From the IMG/VR virus record IMGVR_UViG_3300036770_003093, positions 54,244-118,243 of that record: 64,000 nt of DNA. One strand, given 5' to 3'. The position numbers and the translations under genes are program-made. A model generated the notes under the pieces. That model ran no database searches, was not told the DNA's origin, and was given only the letters and a program-made list of their open reading frames with translations. The DNA comes from a virus. Shown in pieces: positions 1 through 9,750 of this stretch (the first letter of the stretch is position 1; each line of letters begins with the position of its first letter).

Positions 1-660
1 TGCATCTACAACTTTAGCAACATAGAACAACTTACTGCTATTCTTATCATAAAGCTTTTGCAGTTCAGATAGTGCGCGGTTGCGTAGTTTTTTACCCTCG
101 GTCTTAGTAACCATGGTTTCTTCTACCCTATCAAGATAAAATTTAGGTGGTACCGCGCGTGCGCGTGCGTCATCTAAACTTTTAGCAACAATAGAAAAAC
201 CTCCAGCATTAATAGCATGAAGCTTAATCCTGTCAAATGGATCACTAGGATCTAAGAATACAGGATCGTTACCACAGCGCAACGTAATCTTGTTCCAGAA
301 AGTTTTGTTGTTGGGTTGAAGCAGTTCAACCTTGTTCCAAAAATCTTTATCTTCTGGATCAATAATGTTAGCTGCAAGCTCACGCTCTAGTTCAGCAACT
401 GATGCGCGAATCTCACGAATATGAGCTTCACGAACTTCAGGGTCTAGTTTTTTGATTTCAGGAGCAAACTCGTTTAAACCGGTAAGGTAACGAGTAACAC
501 CATTCATCTCTACACAAGCTAACTGCTCTTCATGGTAAACACCATCATATAGAGTAAGCCCGTATTTTTCAAGACCTAGGTTAGAAATGTTGCCATCAAA
601 ATATGGCCTTACAGAAACAGGTGTTAGTTTCTTTGGATCTAAAGTTTCGACAATTGTCAT
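1..660 (-). CDS. Conserved structural-module protein, 3' end outside window
   Basis: An ATG at 658-660 opens a frame that stays open to the left edge (220 codons), so the C-terminus is missing. The leader before the ATG (ACCAACAAATC) is the same A-rich type seen before the scaffold and capsid genes. The protein is soluble and mixed in charge, with a probable helical stretch around residues 70-95 (EVREAHIREIRASVAELERE). It is the last visible gene of the head operon, two genes after the capsid gene, so a head-completion, connector or decoration role is plausible. I recognise it as a family typical of Bacteroidota phages but know no function. Confidence 0.75.
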   Translation of the reverse strand, partial: MTIVETLDPKKLTPVSVRPYFDGNISNLGLEKYGLTLYDGVYHEEQLACVEMNGVTRYLTGLNEFAPEIKKLDPEVREAHIREIRASVAELERELAANIIDPEDKDFWNKVELLQPNNKTFWNKITLRCGNDPVFLDPSDPFDRIKLHAINAGGFSIVAKSLDDARARAVPPKFYLDRVEETMVTKTEGKKLRNRALSELQKLYDKNSSKLFYVAKVVDA

Positions 661-682
661 GATTTGTTGGTTTTAAAAAGGG

Positions 683-1174
683 TTAGTTAATTACTAAAAA
701 GTGAATAGTCAAAGTGTTATTGAATGCATTTGTATCAATATTATAAATACGGATATCAAATGATCCAGCAGCAGGAGGACCATCAACAATAACTACAGGA
801 ATACCTGCACCAGGATGTTCTACAGTAAGAAGAATTGTACTAGTAGCAGTTACCTCGCTGTTATTCACAGTAAAGGCGGCATTGCTACCACCGGCTAGGG
901 TACTAGAAACAGTTGTGATGCGACCAGATGCAGCATTAAGAGTAACAGCAGTTGAAATAGCAGTTTGCTGAGTAACAGTAGAATTAGTTCCTAGAAAAGA
1001 ATCATACAAATCAGAAACAAGCACATTTTTAAAGCTAGTAAACTCAATAGCCCATGTTTTGTAACCATCATCACGAGTAGAATCAGGATTACCAAACAAT
1101 AGTAAGGCATTATCAGGTACAGTGGTAGAAACGATTTCGTTTGCTACTAAATATGAAAAATTAATCAGTTCCAT
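683..1174 (-). CDS. Probable capsid decoration or head-fibre protein
   Basis: 163 aa, no cysteines, rich in Thr, Ser, Val and Asn, with a beta-strand-rich pattern. The C-terminal part (about 125-163), ending with alternating hydrophobic residues (NNTLTIHFLVIN), resembles the small jelly-roll-like C-terminal domains common on phage decoration and fibre proteins. It follows the major capsid gene after a terminator-like hairpin, which fits a surface protein made at high level. A decoration role is inferred from position and composition; no catalytic motif is visible. Confidence 0.7.
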   Translation of the reverse strand: MELINFSYLVANEIVSTTVPDNALLLFGNPDSTRDDGYKTWAIEFTSFKNVLVSDLYDSFLGTNSTVTQQTAISTAVTLNAASGRITTVSSTLAGGSNAAFTVNNSEVTATSTILLTVEHPGAGIPVVIVDGPPAAGSFDIRIYNIDTNAFNNTLTIHFLVIN

Positions 1175-1194
1175 TGTTATAAGTTTTGGTAAGT

Positions 1195-1224
1195 AAAAAT
1201 GGGGAGGATTTGACTCCTCCCCAT
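1195..1224 (-). terminator. Intrinsic terminator after the capsid gene
   Basis: On the minus strand a 10-bp perfect stem (ATGGGGAGGA / TCCTCCCCAT) with a 6-nt loop is followed by TTTTTAC. It lies 20 nt after the capsid stop codon, so it probably ends or attenuates capsid mRNA before the downstream decoration gene. Confidence 0.8.
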
Positions 1225-1243
1225 TTGTTACTCAAGTTTATGA

Positions 1244-2860
1244 TTAGAATGAGCCGCCAGTGATTGGGTTACGCATAACAATCTTCAAAACTTTGGTAGG
1301 GTCTTTTACCCAGATTGCAGGCATAGTCTGAGTCATATACACACGGTAACCGTTGAATTGACCAGAGCTTGCAAATCCTTGAGAACGTCCCATGTAATCC
1401 ATGGTACCGTTTTGGTAGAACCACTTCAACTGATTATCCCAAGATAACTTCAACAAGAAGATGTTGTCATTAGTGTTATCAGTGATATCAAAGATGATGA
1501 AGCTGTAAGAAGACAAAGGATAACCATCAATGATTGGGTTTTCAATGTCGTTAGTAAATACGTTATCAAACGCAGGGTTCAATACAAACTTCACGTTGGC
1601 CAAGAAAGGAATCACATAGCTAGTGTACGCAAATCCAAAGTTCAAGTCCATACCTTTACCAGTGATAGCACCGATATCAGCAGCTTGAATCACCAAACCA
1701 GAGCTGATAGCTTCTTGTTTGATAGCCTCGTTGACCATACGCATACCACCCATACCAGTTTGTACAACTAGTGAACGTTGTGGATCTGGACCTTTGAATT
1801 CAACTTTACCATTGAAGAAGTTGAAGATCTCAGAGCGGAACAAGTCAAGGTTGAAGTTGTTCTTGTTGTAAACACGCTTGAAAGAGTTATCAAGCTGCTT
1901 CCATAGACCTACAGACAAACGCAAATCATCTGGACCATCTTGTTTGATACGTCCACCATGTCCCCACATCAAGTAGGTTTCGATGTCAGTAGCAATTTTG
2001 GTCAAGTGAGCAGCTTCCATTGTGGTCAAGAAAGTGCGAGACAAATCTCCATTTTCCATAGCACGCTTAACAGCATCTTTACCCATAGTTTTTACCATGT
2101 CTTCCAAAGACGTGATAGAAGGATCCATGCGCTTATCAAAGTTACGCCAGATCTCAGTTACAGGTACAGTACCGTCAGCATTCATACCACCTTTGATCAT
2201 AAGATCAGCGCGAGAAGAAATGCTATAGTGAACGTGAGCTTCAGCACCACCTACGTAGTTGTAGAACTCACGGTATCCAGCACCGGTTTGAATATCAGAG
2301 AAACGCTCTCCATATTCTCCACGCGCAGAACCTTTACGGAATACACGGGTACCATTAGCAAGATACTTGTTGTCCAAGAACCGGTAGTTGTCATTGTTCA
2401 CCAACTGCACAGTGTAGATAAATCCATCACCAATAGGCAGGATATCTTCAGCAGTGATGTACAATTCAGCGCCGTTGTATTTGTCATAAGTGATGATATC
2501 ACCATGACCAAACTCACGCTTGTTAATTTTAATCTTGAAGGTTTGACCATCAATACCTTTAGTAAGGTTGTTAGGCTCAATATCTTCAATAATGTAAGGA
2601 AGCTCAAGGCTTACTGGGGTTTGCCATTTGTACTCACCGCGAGCGTTATCAACCTGGATAACATTCTTACCGCCAAAAGAGGACATTTGATAAAGAGGCA
2701 TTTCTACTTTCTGAGCCATTGCCCAAAGGTCAACGGGGCCCATATCCATAGGTTCTGCATCTTTCAACATGTTCACTAAGTGGTAAGAATCCACGTGAGA
2801 ACTGGCAGCATACTTGGTATCTCGGAGGAATATACCATTATTTAAAACTGGAGTTGCCAT
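1244..2860 (-). CDS. Major capsid protein
   Basis: 538 aa, proposed to be the HK97-fold shell subunit. I call it from position (directly downstream of portal and an acidic scaffold-like gene), from size (500 aa class), and from the look of the sequence: a long N-terminal segment, an acidic central region with INKREFGHGD, and a conserved-looking C-terminal strand region with GFAYTSYVIPFLANVKF and a basic-polar end. There is no signal peptide or membrane segment. It has an A-rich leader (AACAACAAAAC) just before the ATG and a strong terminator after the stop codon, as expected for the most abundant late product. It resembles the capsid proteins of crAss-like and related Bacteroidota phages; that assignment is from memory, not a search. 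Confidence 0.85.
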   Translation of the reverse strand: MATPVLNNGIFLRDTKYAASSHVDSYHLVNMLKDAEPMDMGPVDLWAMAQKVEMPLYQMSSFGGKNVIQVDNARGEYKWQTPVSLELPYIIEDIEPNNLTKGIDGQTFKIKINKREFGHGDIITYDKYNGAELYITAEDILPIGDGFIYTVQLVNNDNYRFLDNKYLANGTRVFRKGSARGEYGERFSDIQTGAGYREFYNYVGGAEAHVHYSISSRADLMIKGGMNADGTVPVTEIWRNFDKRMDPSITSLEDMVKTMGKDAVKRAMENGDLSRTFLTTMEAAHLTKIATDIETYLMWGHGGRIKQDGPDDLRLSVGLWKQLDNSFKRVYNKNNFNLDLFRSEIFNFFNGKVEFKGPDPQRSLVVQTGMGGMRMVNEAIKQEAISSGLVIQAADIGAITGKGMDLNFGFAYTSYVIPFLANVKFVLNPAFDNVFTNDIENPIIDGYPLSSYSFIIFDITDNTNDNIFLLKLSWDNQLKWFYQNGTMDYMGRSQGFASSGQFNGYRVYMTQTMPAIWVKDPTKVLKIVMRNPITGGSF

Positions 2861-2902
2861 GTTTTGTTGTTTGATTAAGGGTTAATTATTAAGTGTTAAA
2901 AG

Positions 2903-4159
2903 TTAAAATTTGAAAATGTTTTTGTTAGCGCGTTGTATAGTTTTTCTGGATTTATTAGTTGCTGTATCACTTTCACGCTCTACTACTGCAGAACCTACTC
3001 TACGAGCTTGTTCTGTTTTTAAGGAGCGCACAGTTTGCTCAGTTGCTGCGCGATTACCTTGAGATTTAATTTTAGTTTTAAATCCTTCAGGATCTGCTAG
3101 CAACCATAGAGCTTCAGCAATTAACTCATGATTAGGTTCAACCCACTGATACTTTTCTAAAAGGTGCCCCAACAAGTTAGTTGGTTTACCACTAATAGAT
3201 GGATATCCTGGTTGTACTAATCCAGTATAAAGCATATTTTGAGTCTTACGATCAAGCTTTACACCACCAAGTTCACCTTTTTCAAGAACACCATATACAC
3301 TATCTACAAATTGACCTGCGATAGCTTGTTGTTGTTCTTTTTGTTTTTCCTGCTCTGCAATGCGACGGGCAACTTCTTTTTCTCGAACAGCCTCTAGTTT
3401 AGGTTTATACTGACTAGCTTTTTGCTCAAGACGATCCATATCTTTAAATGTTGCAATCTCGTCTTCAATCTCGTCTTGTGACATATCACCTTTTAGAGAT
3501 AAATACTGGCGAACAATTATTTCCTGATCATTAGGATCAGAAGGATCAAGTTCCATTGCCTCATTAACTTGAGACAGTTGTTGCATCATACCTTTCAAAT
3601 CTGTTCCACCTTTAGATATATAATCCATAAGGTATTGCATTTCTCCAGGCATAGATTGAAAAATCTGCTGAGGAATTCTTTGAGAAAGTTCTGCTTCTTT
3701 TTCTTTCATGTTAGCTTCAAAAAGCTCACGAAAGTCTTTTGCAGAATACTCATCTAAAGGCTTGTCGTCATCAAATGGAAAAAGAACACCTTCTTCAATC
3801 ATTTTTGATGCAAGTTCTACAAGACCACTCTTGTCAACTTTTTTACGACCACGACCACTAGAATCCTCTTGTTGAGAGATTAAACTATCAAGTTCATTCA
3901 ATGCTTCTTCAGCATCTTCAGTGCTTAATGATTCATCATCATTTGAAGTTTCAACCTTTGCAGCAGGTTTTGCTGGTTGCGGTTTATTGTCAAGGAACGA
4001 AGTGTCTACACCTGTAGACGAAAAGATATTAGGTTTTTTCTCATCTTCCTCTTCACCTTGAACAATGATGTTCTCGGCGCCGGGAAGAGCAAACAGTTCA
4101 TCAATGTTGACATCTGCTTGTGTAACCTGTGTTACCTCTTCATTTTTATTTTCTGCCAT
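2903..4159 (-). CDS. Probable scaffolding / head assembly protein
   Basis: 418 aa, strongly acidic in the N-terminal third (QGEEEDEKK, NDDESLSTEDAEEALNELD), with a charged helical middle (about 250-300, KEVARRIAEQEKQKEQQQA) and a basic C-terminal end (KSRKTIQRANKNIFKF). Acidic disordered N-terminus, coiled-coil centre and basic tail, encoded between portal and capsid genes, is the classic pattern of a capsid scaffold whose tail binds the shell. No protease motif is visible, so it is not obviously a fused prohead protease. The role is inferred from composition and gene order. Confidence 0.75.
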   Translation of the reverse strand: MAENKNEEVTQVTQADVNIDELFALPGAENIIVQGEEEDEKKPNIFSSTGVDTSFLDNKPQPAKPAAKVETSNDDESLSTEDAEEALNELDSLISQQEDSSGRGRKKVDKSGLVELASKMIEEGVLFPFDDDKPLDEYSAKDFRELFEANMKEKEAELSQRIPQQIFQSMPGEMQYLMDYISKGGTDLKGMMQQLSQVNEAMELDPSDPNDQEIIVRQYLSLKGDMSQDEIEDEIATFKDMDRLEQKASQYKPKLEAVREKEVARRIAEQEKQKEQQQAIAGQFVDSVYGVLEKGELGGVKLDRKTQNMLYTGLVQPGYPSISGKPTNLLGHLLEKYQWVEPNHELIAEALWLLADPEGFKTKIKSQGNRAATEQTVRSLKTEQARRVGSAVVERESDTATNKSRKTIQRANKNIFKF

Positions 4160-4188
4160 TGTTTGTTGGTTTATGTTATTAATATAGA

Positions 4189-4196
4189 CAAATTTA
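4189..4196 (-). promoter_or_regulatory. Possible -7 promoter element before the scaffold gene
   Basis: The minus strand reads TAAATTTG (matches the Bacteroidota TAnnTTTG element) about 30 nt upstream of the scaffold ATG in a 108-nt AT-rich gap. No TTG is found at the usual 19-20 nt upstream, so only half of a promoter is present. It may drive extra scaffold and capsid mRNA. Confidence 0.35.
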
Positions 4197-4267
4197 TTAT
4201 ATAAACTTTAAAAAGTTGAAATCGTTAGAGTTGTAATCAGGAAAAATAGTTTATTATATAGCACGCA

Positions 4268-7042
4268 CTATTTTTTCTTCTTATTTGATTCTGCTTCTTT
4301 CTCTTTTTTAATGTTCTTTAAATCATACTGATTCTTGTTTTCACGAGCAATTTGTACCTGAGCATTTATTTTTTCTCGTTCAACTTGTAACTTTTCTCTT
4401 TGAATATTTAGTTTTTCAGCCTCTGTAAGCTTTCTATTAGTTTCTTTTTCTCGTTGAAGATTAGTTTGCTCTTGGTATTGTTCTGTTTCTCTGATTTCTT
4501 TCATGGCATCTTGATAGTCAGATTGCTCATTTTTATTAATATCCATCATAGAACCATAGCCGGCAGCTCTAATTTCAGCAACAAGAATATCTTTTTGACG
4601 ATCTTTCTCTTTTTCTGCAGCCTCATATTGTTGTTTCATCTGCTCTTCTTGTTGTTTAGCCTGTTGTGCTTGTTGAGCAAGTTGCTGTTCTTGTTGATAC
4701 TGCTCTTGACGTTGAGCATTAGTTTTCTCCTCAATCTTCTTAAGAACACCAGAAACATCTGCCATAGATTCAGCCTCAATGATTTGGCCAAGATCATATA
4801 TGCTTGCGCCGGCAGTATTGTTTTGAACAGCTAGTTGTTTAATCTGATCTAAGATAGCTCTATGATTAGCTTTGGTTGTAGCATATACACCAATGTCTCT
4901 TAACAACAGATCAGTGCCATTCATCTGGAAGTTAACAATCTCGTCTTTAGAAGAGATGTATTGTAAACGAGATGAAGGTTTAGTAGAATAGTAGTATTGT
5001 GCAATGTCCGTGCGCATCTGATGCACGCGAGGCATTAGATAGTCACAGTGTTGTATAAAGTACTGTTCTGTTTGAGCATATGACCCAACAACAGCTTGCT
5101 CAATAGCAGTAGCTGTTTGTTGACCAATTTGTTGACCCATACGTTGTGGTGTTACACCAACTACTTCAAAAGCTTGCATCTTAAAGTAATTAGCAAGCTG
5201 GATCCTAGACATTAGTCTTTCTGTTTGAGAAAGATCTAGTTTTTGGAAGTGATTAAAGTTTAACGCATTCTCAGTATTAGTTATACTAGTATCTAAAGGT
5301 AGCATCTGAAAGTTCTTCATTGCTACATACGCCTTGGCTAGATTATTCCTACCCCAGTCTTCACCTGCAGAGTGGCGAGGTAAAGTATTTTGATCAAGTA
5401 GAATTACTGTACCAAGCTCGTCAACAAGAATATCAGCAATCTGGTTATTAACAATGTTATAACCAATTTGGAAAGGTTTCATCAAGTCGACGAGCGAAGT
5501 TGATCTAGTATTACGATCTGAGAAAACAGAACCCTCAACAGGCAACTTACAACCATACAAGGTAGTATCACCTTTCATTTGGTAGCGTAGTCTTCCTGGA
5601 CGATTCTTTTGTACACCTAGGTAAATAGGATTAATACCGCCGGGGTTATTCATTCCCCAAAAAGAAGGGTGATTGGGACCAATCTTTACACCACCCCAAA
5701 CATCATTAATCCAGATCCAATCAATGTGCTCACCAAAAATTAAATTGTCTTTGTTTTTATTCTTAAACAGAGTAGTGTCATATACAGGCTTATCAGTCAC
5801 AATATAATCTTCTCCAATAACAGCTGTTTCTACATTTCCTAGTTCATCAATTTTAGTTAGATGGCCTACGCGTCTTTGTGACTTCCAATATACAGTTGTT
5901 ACTCTTAGTAAGTGGGCCACGCCAACATCCAAGTAATCCTCGCTCTCAGAAAGAATCCAGTTTACAATATCACCACCATTATAAATCCAGTTGTCATATA
6001 CAGATGTAAACTGACGATATGCAAGACTTGGCATACTAGTATTCCACTCATGAGATTTCGTAGCATCATAGTAGGTGCCATCATTTTGATAACCTTGAAT
6101 AGGATAACCTGCAGAGCGCACCGGGTAAATAGCTTCTAATGACTTAAGTTCATCCTCAGTCATCAAATAACCATATTTATCAATGACATCTGAAACAGAT
6201 AACATATCTGTTTTACCTACCCAGTTACCCTGGGAGATATAACGAATATCCGGCGACTTGTGATAGAAAGTTAAAACTGGATTCCAGAGCTCTACATCAT
6301 AGTCATCTTCCATCATGTGAAAATGCCAAAACTCTCTATCTGTGATCAACATGTCACGAAAAGCGCGTTCTTCTAACTCTTCAATTTTGAAACGCTCCAT
6401 GTCATGCTGCATAAGGTGGGTAGCCCACTGTTCTGCTTGTGACTTATAGTTAGTTCTAAAGTAATCTTCAATTTCCGGTAAACTCTTTAGCTTTTCAGGT
6501 GATAGTTCTTGTTGAGCTTCTTCAGATTCAATATCCATGCCCATTTCGAGCAACTTATTTGTAATCTTAATTTGAGCATCAGTTAAAAGATACTCTTCAA
6601 CCATGGACTTCTTTTGTTCAAGAAGCTCATTATATGAATACTCGTCAATAGCTTTAAAATTGATTTTAGTGTTTCTTTTAGCAAATTCAGACACAAGAAC
6701 ATTAATTACATTTGGGATAATAGGATAGAACTTAAGTTCTAGTGCACTATAGTCTTCTTGTGTAAGAGTTTCAACAAGATCTGACATTTCATTGTTTTCA
6801 CTAACAATATAGTCTGTCTTATCAATGATCCCCTTTGCTAATTTGTAGTTCTTCATAAGGCGCCGCGCATTACGACGCAGTTGCTTTATACCATTCCACT
6901 CTAACCAGTCAACATTCCAGGCTGCCCACTCATCAGTCTTTTCTTTGTCAGGTATAAATTGTAAGGGTTGGGTAACACTACCTAACCTATTGTAATCTGC
7001 CTTTGCTCCATTCTTGAGCTGTAATGCATTATATATTTGCAT
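4268..7042 (-). CDS. Portal protein
   Basis: 924 aa; forms the dodecameric channel at the packaging vertex. It directly follows the large terminase gene (1-nt gap) and precedes scaffold and capsid, the usual order. The core (about 30-740) is a mixed alpha/beta protein with the features of large portals, including long stretches of aromatic-rich strands (LWNPVLTFYHKSPDIRYISQ) and a helical region with AFEVVGVTPQRMGQQIGQQT. Residues about 760-924 form a long Gln/Glu/Lys-rich coiled coil ending in a very basic tail (KKEKEAESNKKKK). The long helical C-terminus may be the barrel that protrudes into the capsid, as in P22-like and crAss-like portals (inference). Confidence 0.88.
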   Translation of the reverse strand: MQIYNALQLKNGAKADYNRLGSVTQPLQFIPDKEKTDEWAAWNVDWLEWNGIKQLRRNARRLMKNYKLAKGIIDKTDYIVSENNEMSDLVETLTQEDYSALELKFYPIIPNVINVLVSEFAKRNTKINFKAIDEYSYNELLEQKKSMVEEYLLTDAQIKITNKLLEMGMDIESEEAQQELSPEKLKSLPEIEDYFRTNYKSQAEQWATHLMQHDMERFKIEELEERAFRDMLITDREFWHFHMMEDDYDVELWNPVLTFYHKSPDIRYISQGNWVGKTDMLSVSDVIDKYGYLMTEDELKSLEAIYPVRSAGYPIQGYQNDGTYYDATKSHEWNTSMPSLAYRQFTSVYDNWIYNGGDIVNWILSESEDYLDVGVAHLLRVTTVYWKSQRRVGHLTKIDELGNVETAVIGEDYIVTDKPVYDTTLFKNKNKDNLIFGEHIDWIWINDVWGGVKIGPNHPSFWGMNNPGGINPIYLGVQKNRPGRLRYQMKGDTTLYGCKLPVEGSVFSDRNTRSTSLVDLMKPFQIGYNIVNNQIADILVDELGTVILLDQNTLPRHSAGEDWGRNNLAKAYVAMKNFQMLPLDTSITNTENALNFNHFQKLDLSQTERLMSRIQLANYFKMQAFEVVGVTPQRMGQQIGQQTATAIEQAVVGSYAQTEQYFIQHCDYLMPRVHQMRTDIAQYYYSTKPSSRLQYISSKDEIVNFQMNGTDLLLRDIGVYATTKANHRAILDQIKQLAVQNNTAGASIYDLGQIIEAESMADVSGVLKKIEEKTNAQRQEQYQQEQQLAQQAQQAKQQEEQMKQQYEAAEKEKDRQKDILVAEIRAAGYGSMMDINKNEQSDYQDAMKEIRETEQYQEQTNLQREKETNRKLTEAEKLNIQREKLQVEREKINAQVQIARENKNQYDLKNIKKEKEAESNKKKK

Positions 7043-7043
7043 C

Positions 7044-9248
7044 TTATTTAAAGTTTTTAAATGGACTCCTCTTCATACCTACTGGCAATACAGATTTGCC
7101 CATGTGTCTAAACGGACTATTATTAAATTTACTCAATTTATCTGATTTTTCCAATTTACCGTCATCTCTAATTACACGCTTTACATATCCCCGGTTTGTT
7201 TGCTGAATTTTAGCAAATGCTACCAGGGCAGAAAAAGCAACTAATCTATCCACGTTAAGACCATCTTGATAAGCCTGCATTTCGCGCAATAGCATTATAT
7301 CAGGTATACGTTCAACACCAAATTTTGTACGTACAACTTTACCATCTTCATCTATTTCCTCATCTAGCTTTTCTTGCAGATACTCAATAGCATAAGATAG
7401 AAGATGACTTTTAAATAAGGTGCCGGTATTCTTCCAACCATAATCTGCATATACAGCTTTGTTAGAAGTAATTTCTTTCAAGAAAAGTATCTGATCTTTT
7501 GGTACCAAATACTTTTGCTTACGCTTCATCATCATGTATTGAATAAATAAGCTGACGTTATTCTCTACAAGAGTCCAAGCATTATAAAATTCAATTATGT
7601 TTTCTAGGCGCTCATGAGTTTGCTTAATATCATCAAAACGGCCACACCAGGATGCAACAATTTTATCTCCCTCTACATAACTATTTACAGTATCAGCTTC
7701 AACCTTTGTAACTTCCGTTGGAGCTTTATACACAAATATCGAGCACAACGAATCTGACGTTGTAGTTTTTCCTTCTCCCACAGGGTCAATAGACGCGTAG
7801 TACATGCCAAAAGACGGATCCTTAACAGGGCGCTCGTATATAACCACGACACCCTCTTTATCAACCGCATTTTTAGGGACTGGAAATTCATTAATAGGGA
7901 GCTTACGAGTTTCTTTAATAACAACTTTATCATGTTCATCACGAATTAAATTAACATATTCAATAGAAATTTCTTTATCTAAAATACGTCTAATTTGCGC
8001 ATTAACAAGATGTTGTGGAAACTTTGACTCCTTTCTATAAGCAAAAGCCTCTTCTATATTTCTAGGATGCTGTGATATACGCAATTGATACTTATCTGCC
8101 GGCAACTCTTTCTTCCATGTGGCAAACTGTTCTTCTAATGCTACAAGGGCTTCTTCCACTTTTGAATTGCCATATTCGTCGATAAAGGGTGGCATTGACC
8201 ACTGCTCTGGTATGAATAATCCAGATTTTCCATGGGTGCCGTCTTTATCAATAAGATTTGATTCCACCGCGTAAATATCATTTACCTCTGGTTTTAGAAT
8301 CATTTCTTTGAGAGGTTCACATTGATCAAGATCACCTACAGATCCTGCTGCTATAAACATACCACTGGTTATAAAACCAGATTTTAGTGCAGGTCTTATA
8401 TACTCAAAAGTATCATTCATCTTTGGTGCAATACCGGCTTCTTCATGAAAGAAGTATTTACATGGACCACCTACACCATTTGTGGGATCTTTCTCAAATG
8501 ACATACCTTGAATAGTACCTTTAAGACCAACCTCACTTTTTCTATTACCCTTACGCACCTCAATCTTCTGTTGCCACATTAATGTCTTACTAGGATTGAA
8601 TGGTCTATACCATGCAGTATGCTCATTCAAGAAAGCAGCATATTCATCTAGCATTTTCCAGGTACCTTTCTCATTAATGTAATCTTTAAGACTAGCACCC
8701 ATTTTTAAGGTAACACCCTCTTCAAACCAAACCTGATTTATAAGCTTTGCAGAATGAAAGTATGAACTAGCAATCTGACGTTTCTTAAGAATGGCGCTGT
8801 GTTTATAATGAAGCTCTGCTAGTAACTCATAAAGGGCCATATGATACTGCGCGTCGCGAACTTTTGCAAAACCAAACAGGCTCTCTTCCTTATCGTAAAT
8901 AGGTAAGAAATTAAGCCACATGTAGTAATCACGGCATACATACCATGTCTTATCACCAGAAATAACTATTATACCATTTCTGTTTTTTACTTTCTGATCA
9001 TCCCAGTAGTTGACAAAATCTTTGCTTTTAATAGGCGCCTGGCAAAAATAGTTGCGTTCATTAAATATGGTTGCCTGTTCGTTAAAGATAGCAGTGTCTT
9101 CATTAAAACCATACTGACCTGGTTCTTTAAACCGGTCAAGTACAAAAGATTTAAACTCTTCACGATTACCAAATTCTGTAACTTCCCAGTTTCCATTACG
9201 CCAGGTTGGTATACGCTCATAGTATTTTACACCACTCCTACTGATCAT
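7044..9248 (-). CDS. terL: Terminase large subunit (ATPase and nuclease)
   Basis: 734 aa DNA-packaging motor. Visible motifs: a variant Walker A at 155-163 (KKRQIASSY, the adenine/arginine-type form lacking GKT, as in many TerL proteins), Walker B with catalytic Glu at 266-272 (FFHEEAG), and the RNase H-like nuclease with first acid D488 in ASIDPVGEG (485-493) and a second acidic site near VENN (561-564). The length is at the upper end for the family because of an approximately 140-residue N-terminal extension. It overlaps the upstream 170-aa gene by 11 nt, suggesting translational coupling, and is followed immediately by the portal gene. Confidence 0.93.
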   Translation of the reverse strand: MISRSGVKYYERIPTWRNGNWEVTEFGNREEFKSFVLDRFKEPGQYGFNEDTAIFNEQATIFNERNYFCQAPIKSKDFVNYWDDQKVKNRNGIIVISGDKTWYVCRDYYMWLNFLPIYDKEESLFGFAKVRDAQYHMALYELLAELHYKHSAILKKRQIASSYFHSAKLINQVWFEEGVTLKMGASLKDYINEKGTWKMLDEYAAFLNEHTAWYRPFNPSKTLMWQQKIEVRKGNRKSEVGLKGTIQGMSFEKDPTNGVGGPCKYFFHEEAGIAPKMNDTFEYIRPALKSGFITSGMFIAAGSVGDLDQCEPLKEMILKPEVNDIYAVESNLIDKDGTHGKSGLFIPEQWSMPPFIDEYGNSKVEEALVALEEQFATWKKELPADKYQLRISQHPRNIEEAFAYRKESKFPQHLVNAQIRRILDKEISIEYVNLIRDEHDKVVIKETRKLPINEFPVPKNAVDKEGVVVIYERPVKDPSFGMYYASIDPVGEGKTTTSDSLCSIFVYKAPTEVTKVEADTVNSYVEGDKIVASWCGRFDDIKQTHERLENIIEFYNAWTLVENNVSLFIQYMMMKRKQKYLVPKDQILFLKEITSNKAVYADYGWKNTGTLFKSHLLSYAIEYLQEKLDEEIDEDGKVVRTKFGVERIPDIMLLREMQAYQDGLNVDRLVAFSALVAFAKIQQTNRGYVKRVIRDDGKLEKSDKLSKFNNSPFRHMGKSVLPVGMKRSPFKNFK

Positions 9249-9750
9249 ATGCTAAGTTTTGGCCTCCGCGAACTGAGGATTGTTGTTCATCTTTAAGATC
9301 TCTGTATGCACCTTTAAAGCTTTCACGAATCTGTTGATACTTAGCTGCAGCATTAACAAGAGAGTTGATATTACCATCTCTACCATGCTCAATTGGCGTA
9401 TTTTCCATGTAATCTGCCAATCTATCAAGCATTGTTTTGATTCCCCTGTACGCGCGCGATGTTGGTGTTTCATACAGTTTCTTAACAACATCTAATGCAT
9501 GCATGATATAAGCATCCTCTGTAGAAAAGTCAGCATCTATTTCTTGAAGAATAAGCTCTTCGCGATCAATATCTGGAACATCAAAAAAAGGATTTAGATC
9601 CGGGTTCATACAGGTCATGTAAAACACATACTGATAAATCTTAATATAGTTATCAGGATATTCATCCATGATAGTCTTAAGACTTTTCATAGTGTAGCAG
9701 TGCTCAGTAGGCACCACAGCACCATTTTGAATATCAAATATTCTCACCAT
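9238..9750 (-). CDS. Conserved protein upstream of terL, possible small terminase
   Basis: 170 aa, acidic, mostly helical, no HTH that I can see with confidence. Features: an N-terminal block with DEYPDNYIKIYQYVFYMTC, then NPFFDVPDIDREELILQEID, then a helix-rich C-terminus. It overlaps terL by 11 nt and is the only conserved gene in the position where small terminases usually sit. A small-terminase or packaging-accessory role is therefore possible but rests only on position. Confidence 0.75.
   Translation of the reverse strand: MVRIFDIQNGAVVPTEHCYTMKSLKTIMDEYPDNYIKIYQYVFYMTCMNPDLNPFFDVPDIDREELILQEIDADFSTEDAYIMHALDVVKKLYETPTSRAYRGIKTMLDRLADYMENTPIEHGRDGNINSLVNAAAKYQQIRESFKGAYRDLKDEQQSSVRGGQNLAYDQ

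Noticed and set aside
1940-2779. A long plus-strand frame (279 codons) opposite the capsid gene
   Set aside because: It is the antisense shadow of a well-supported structural gene; composition is low in acidic residues and shows no motif, and no leader precedes its ATG.
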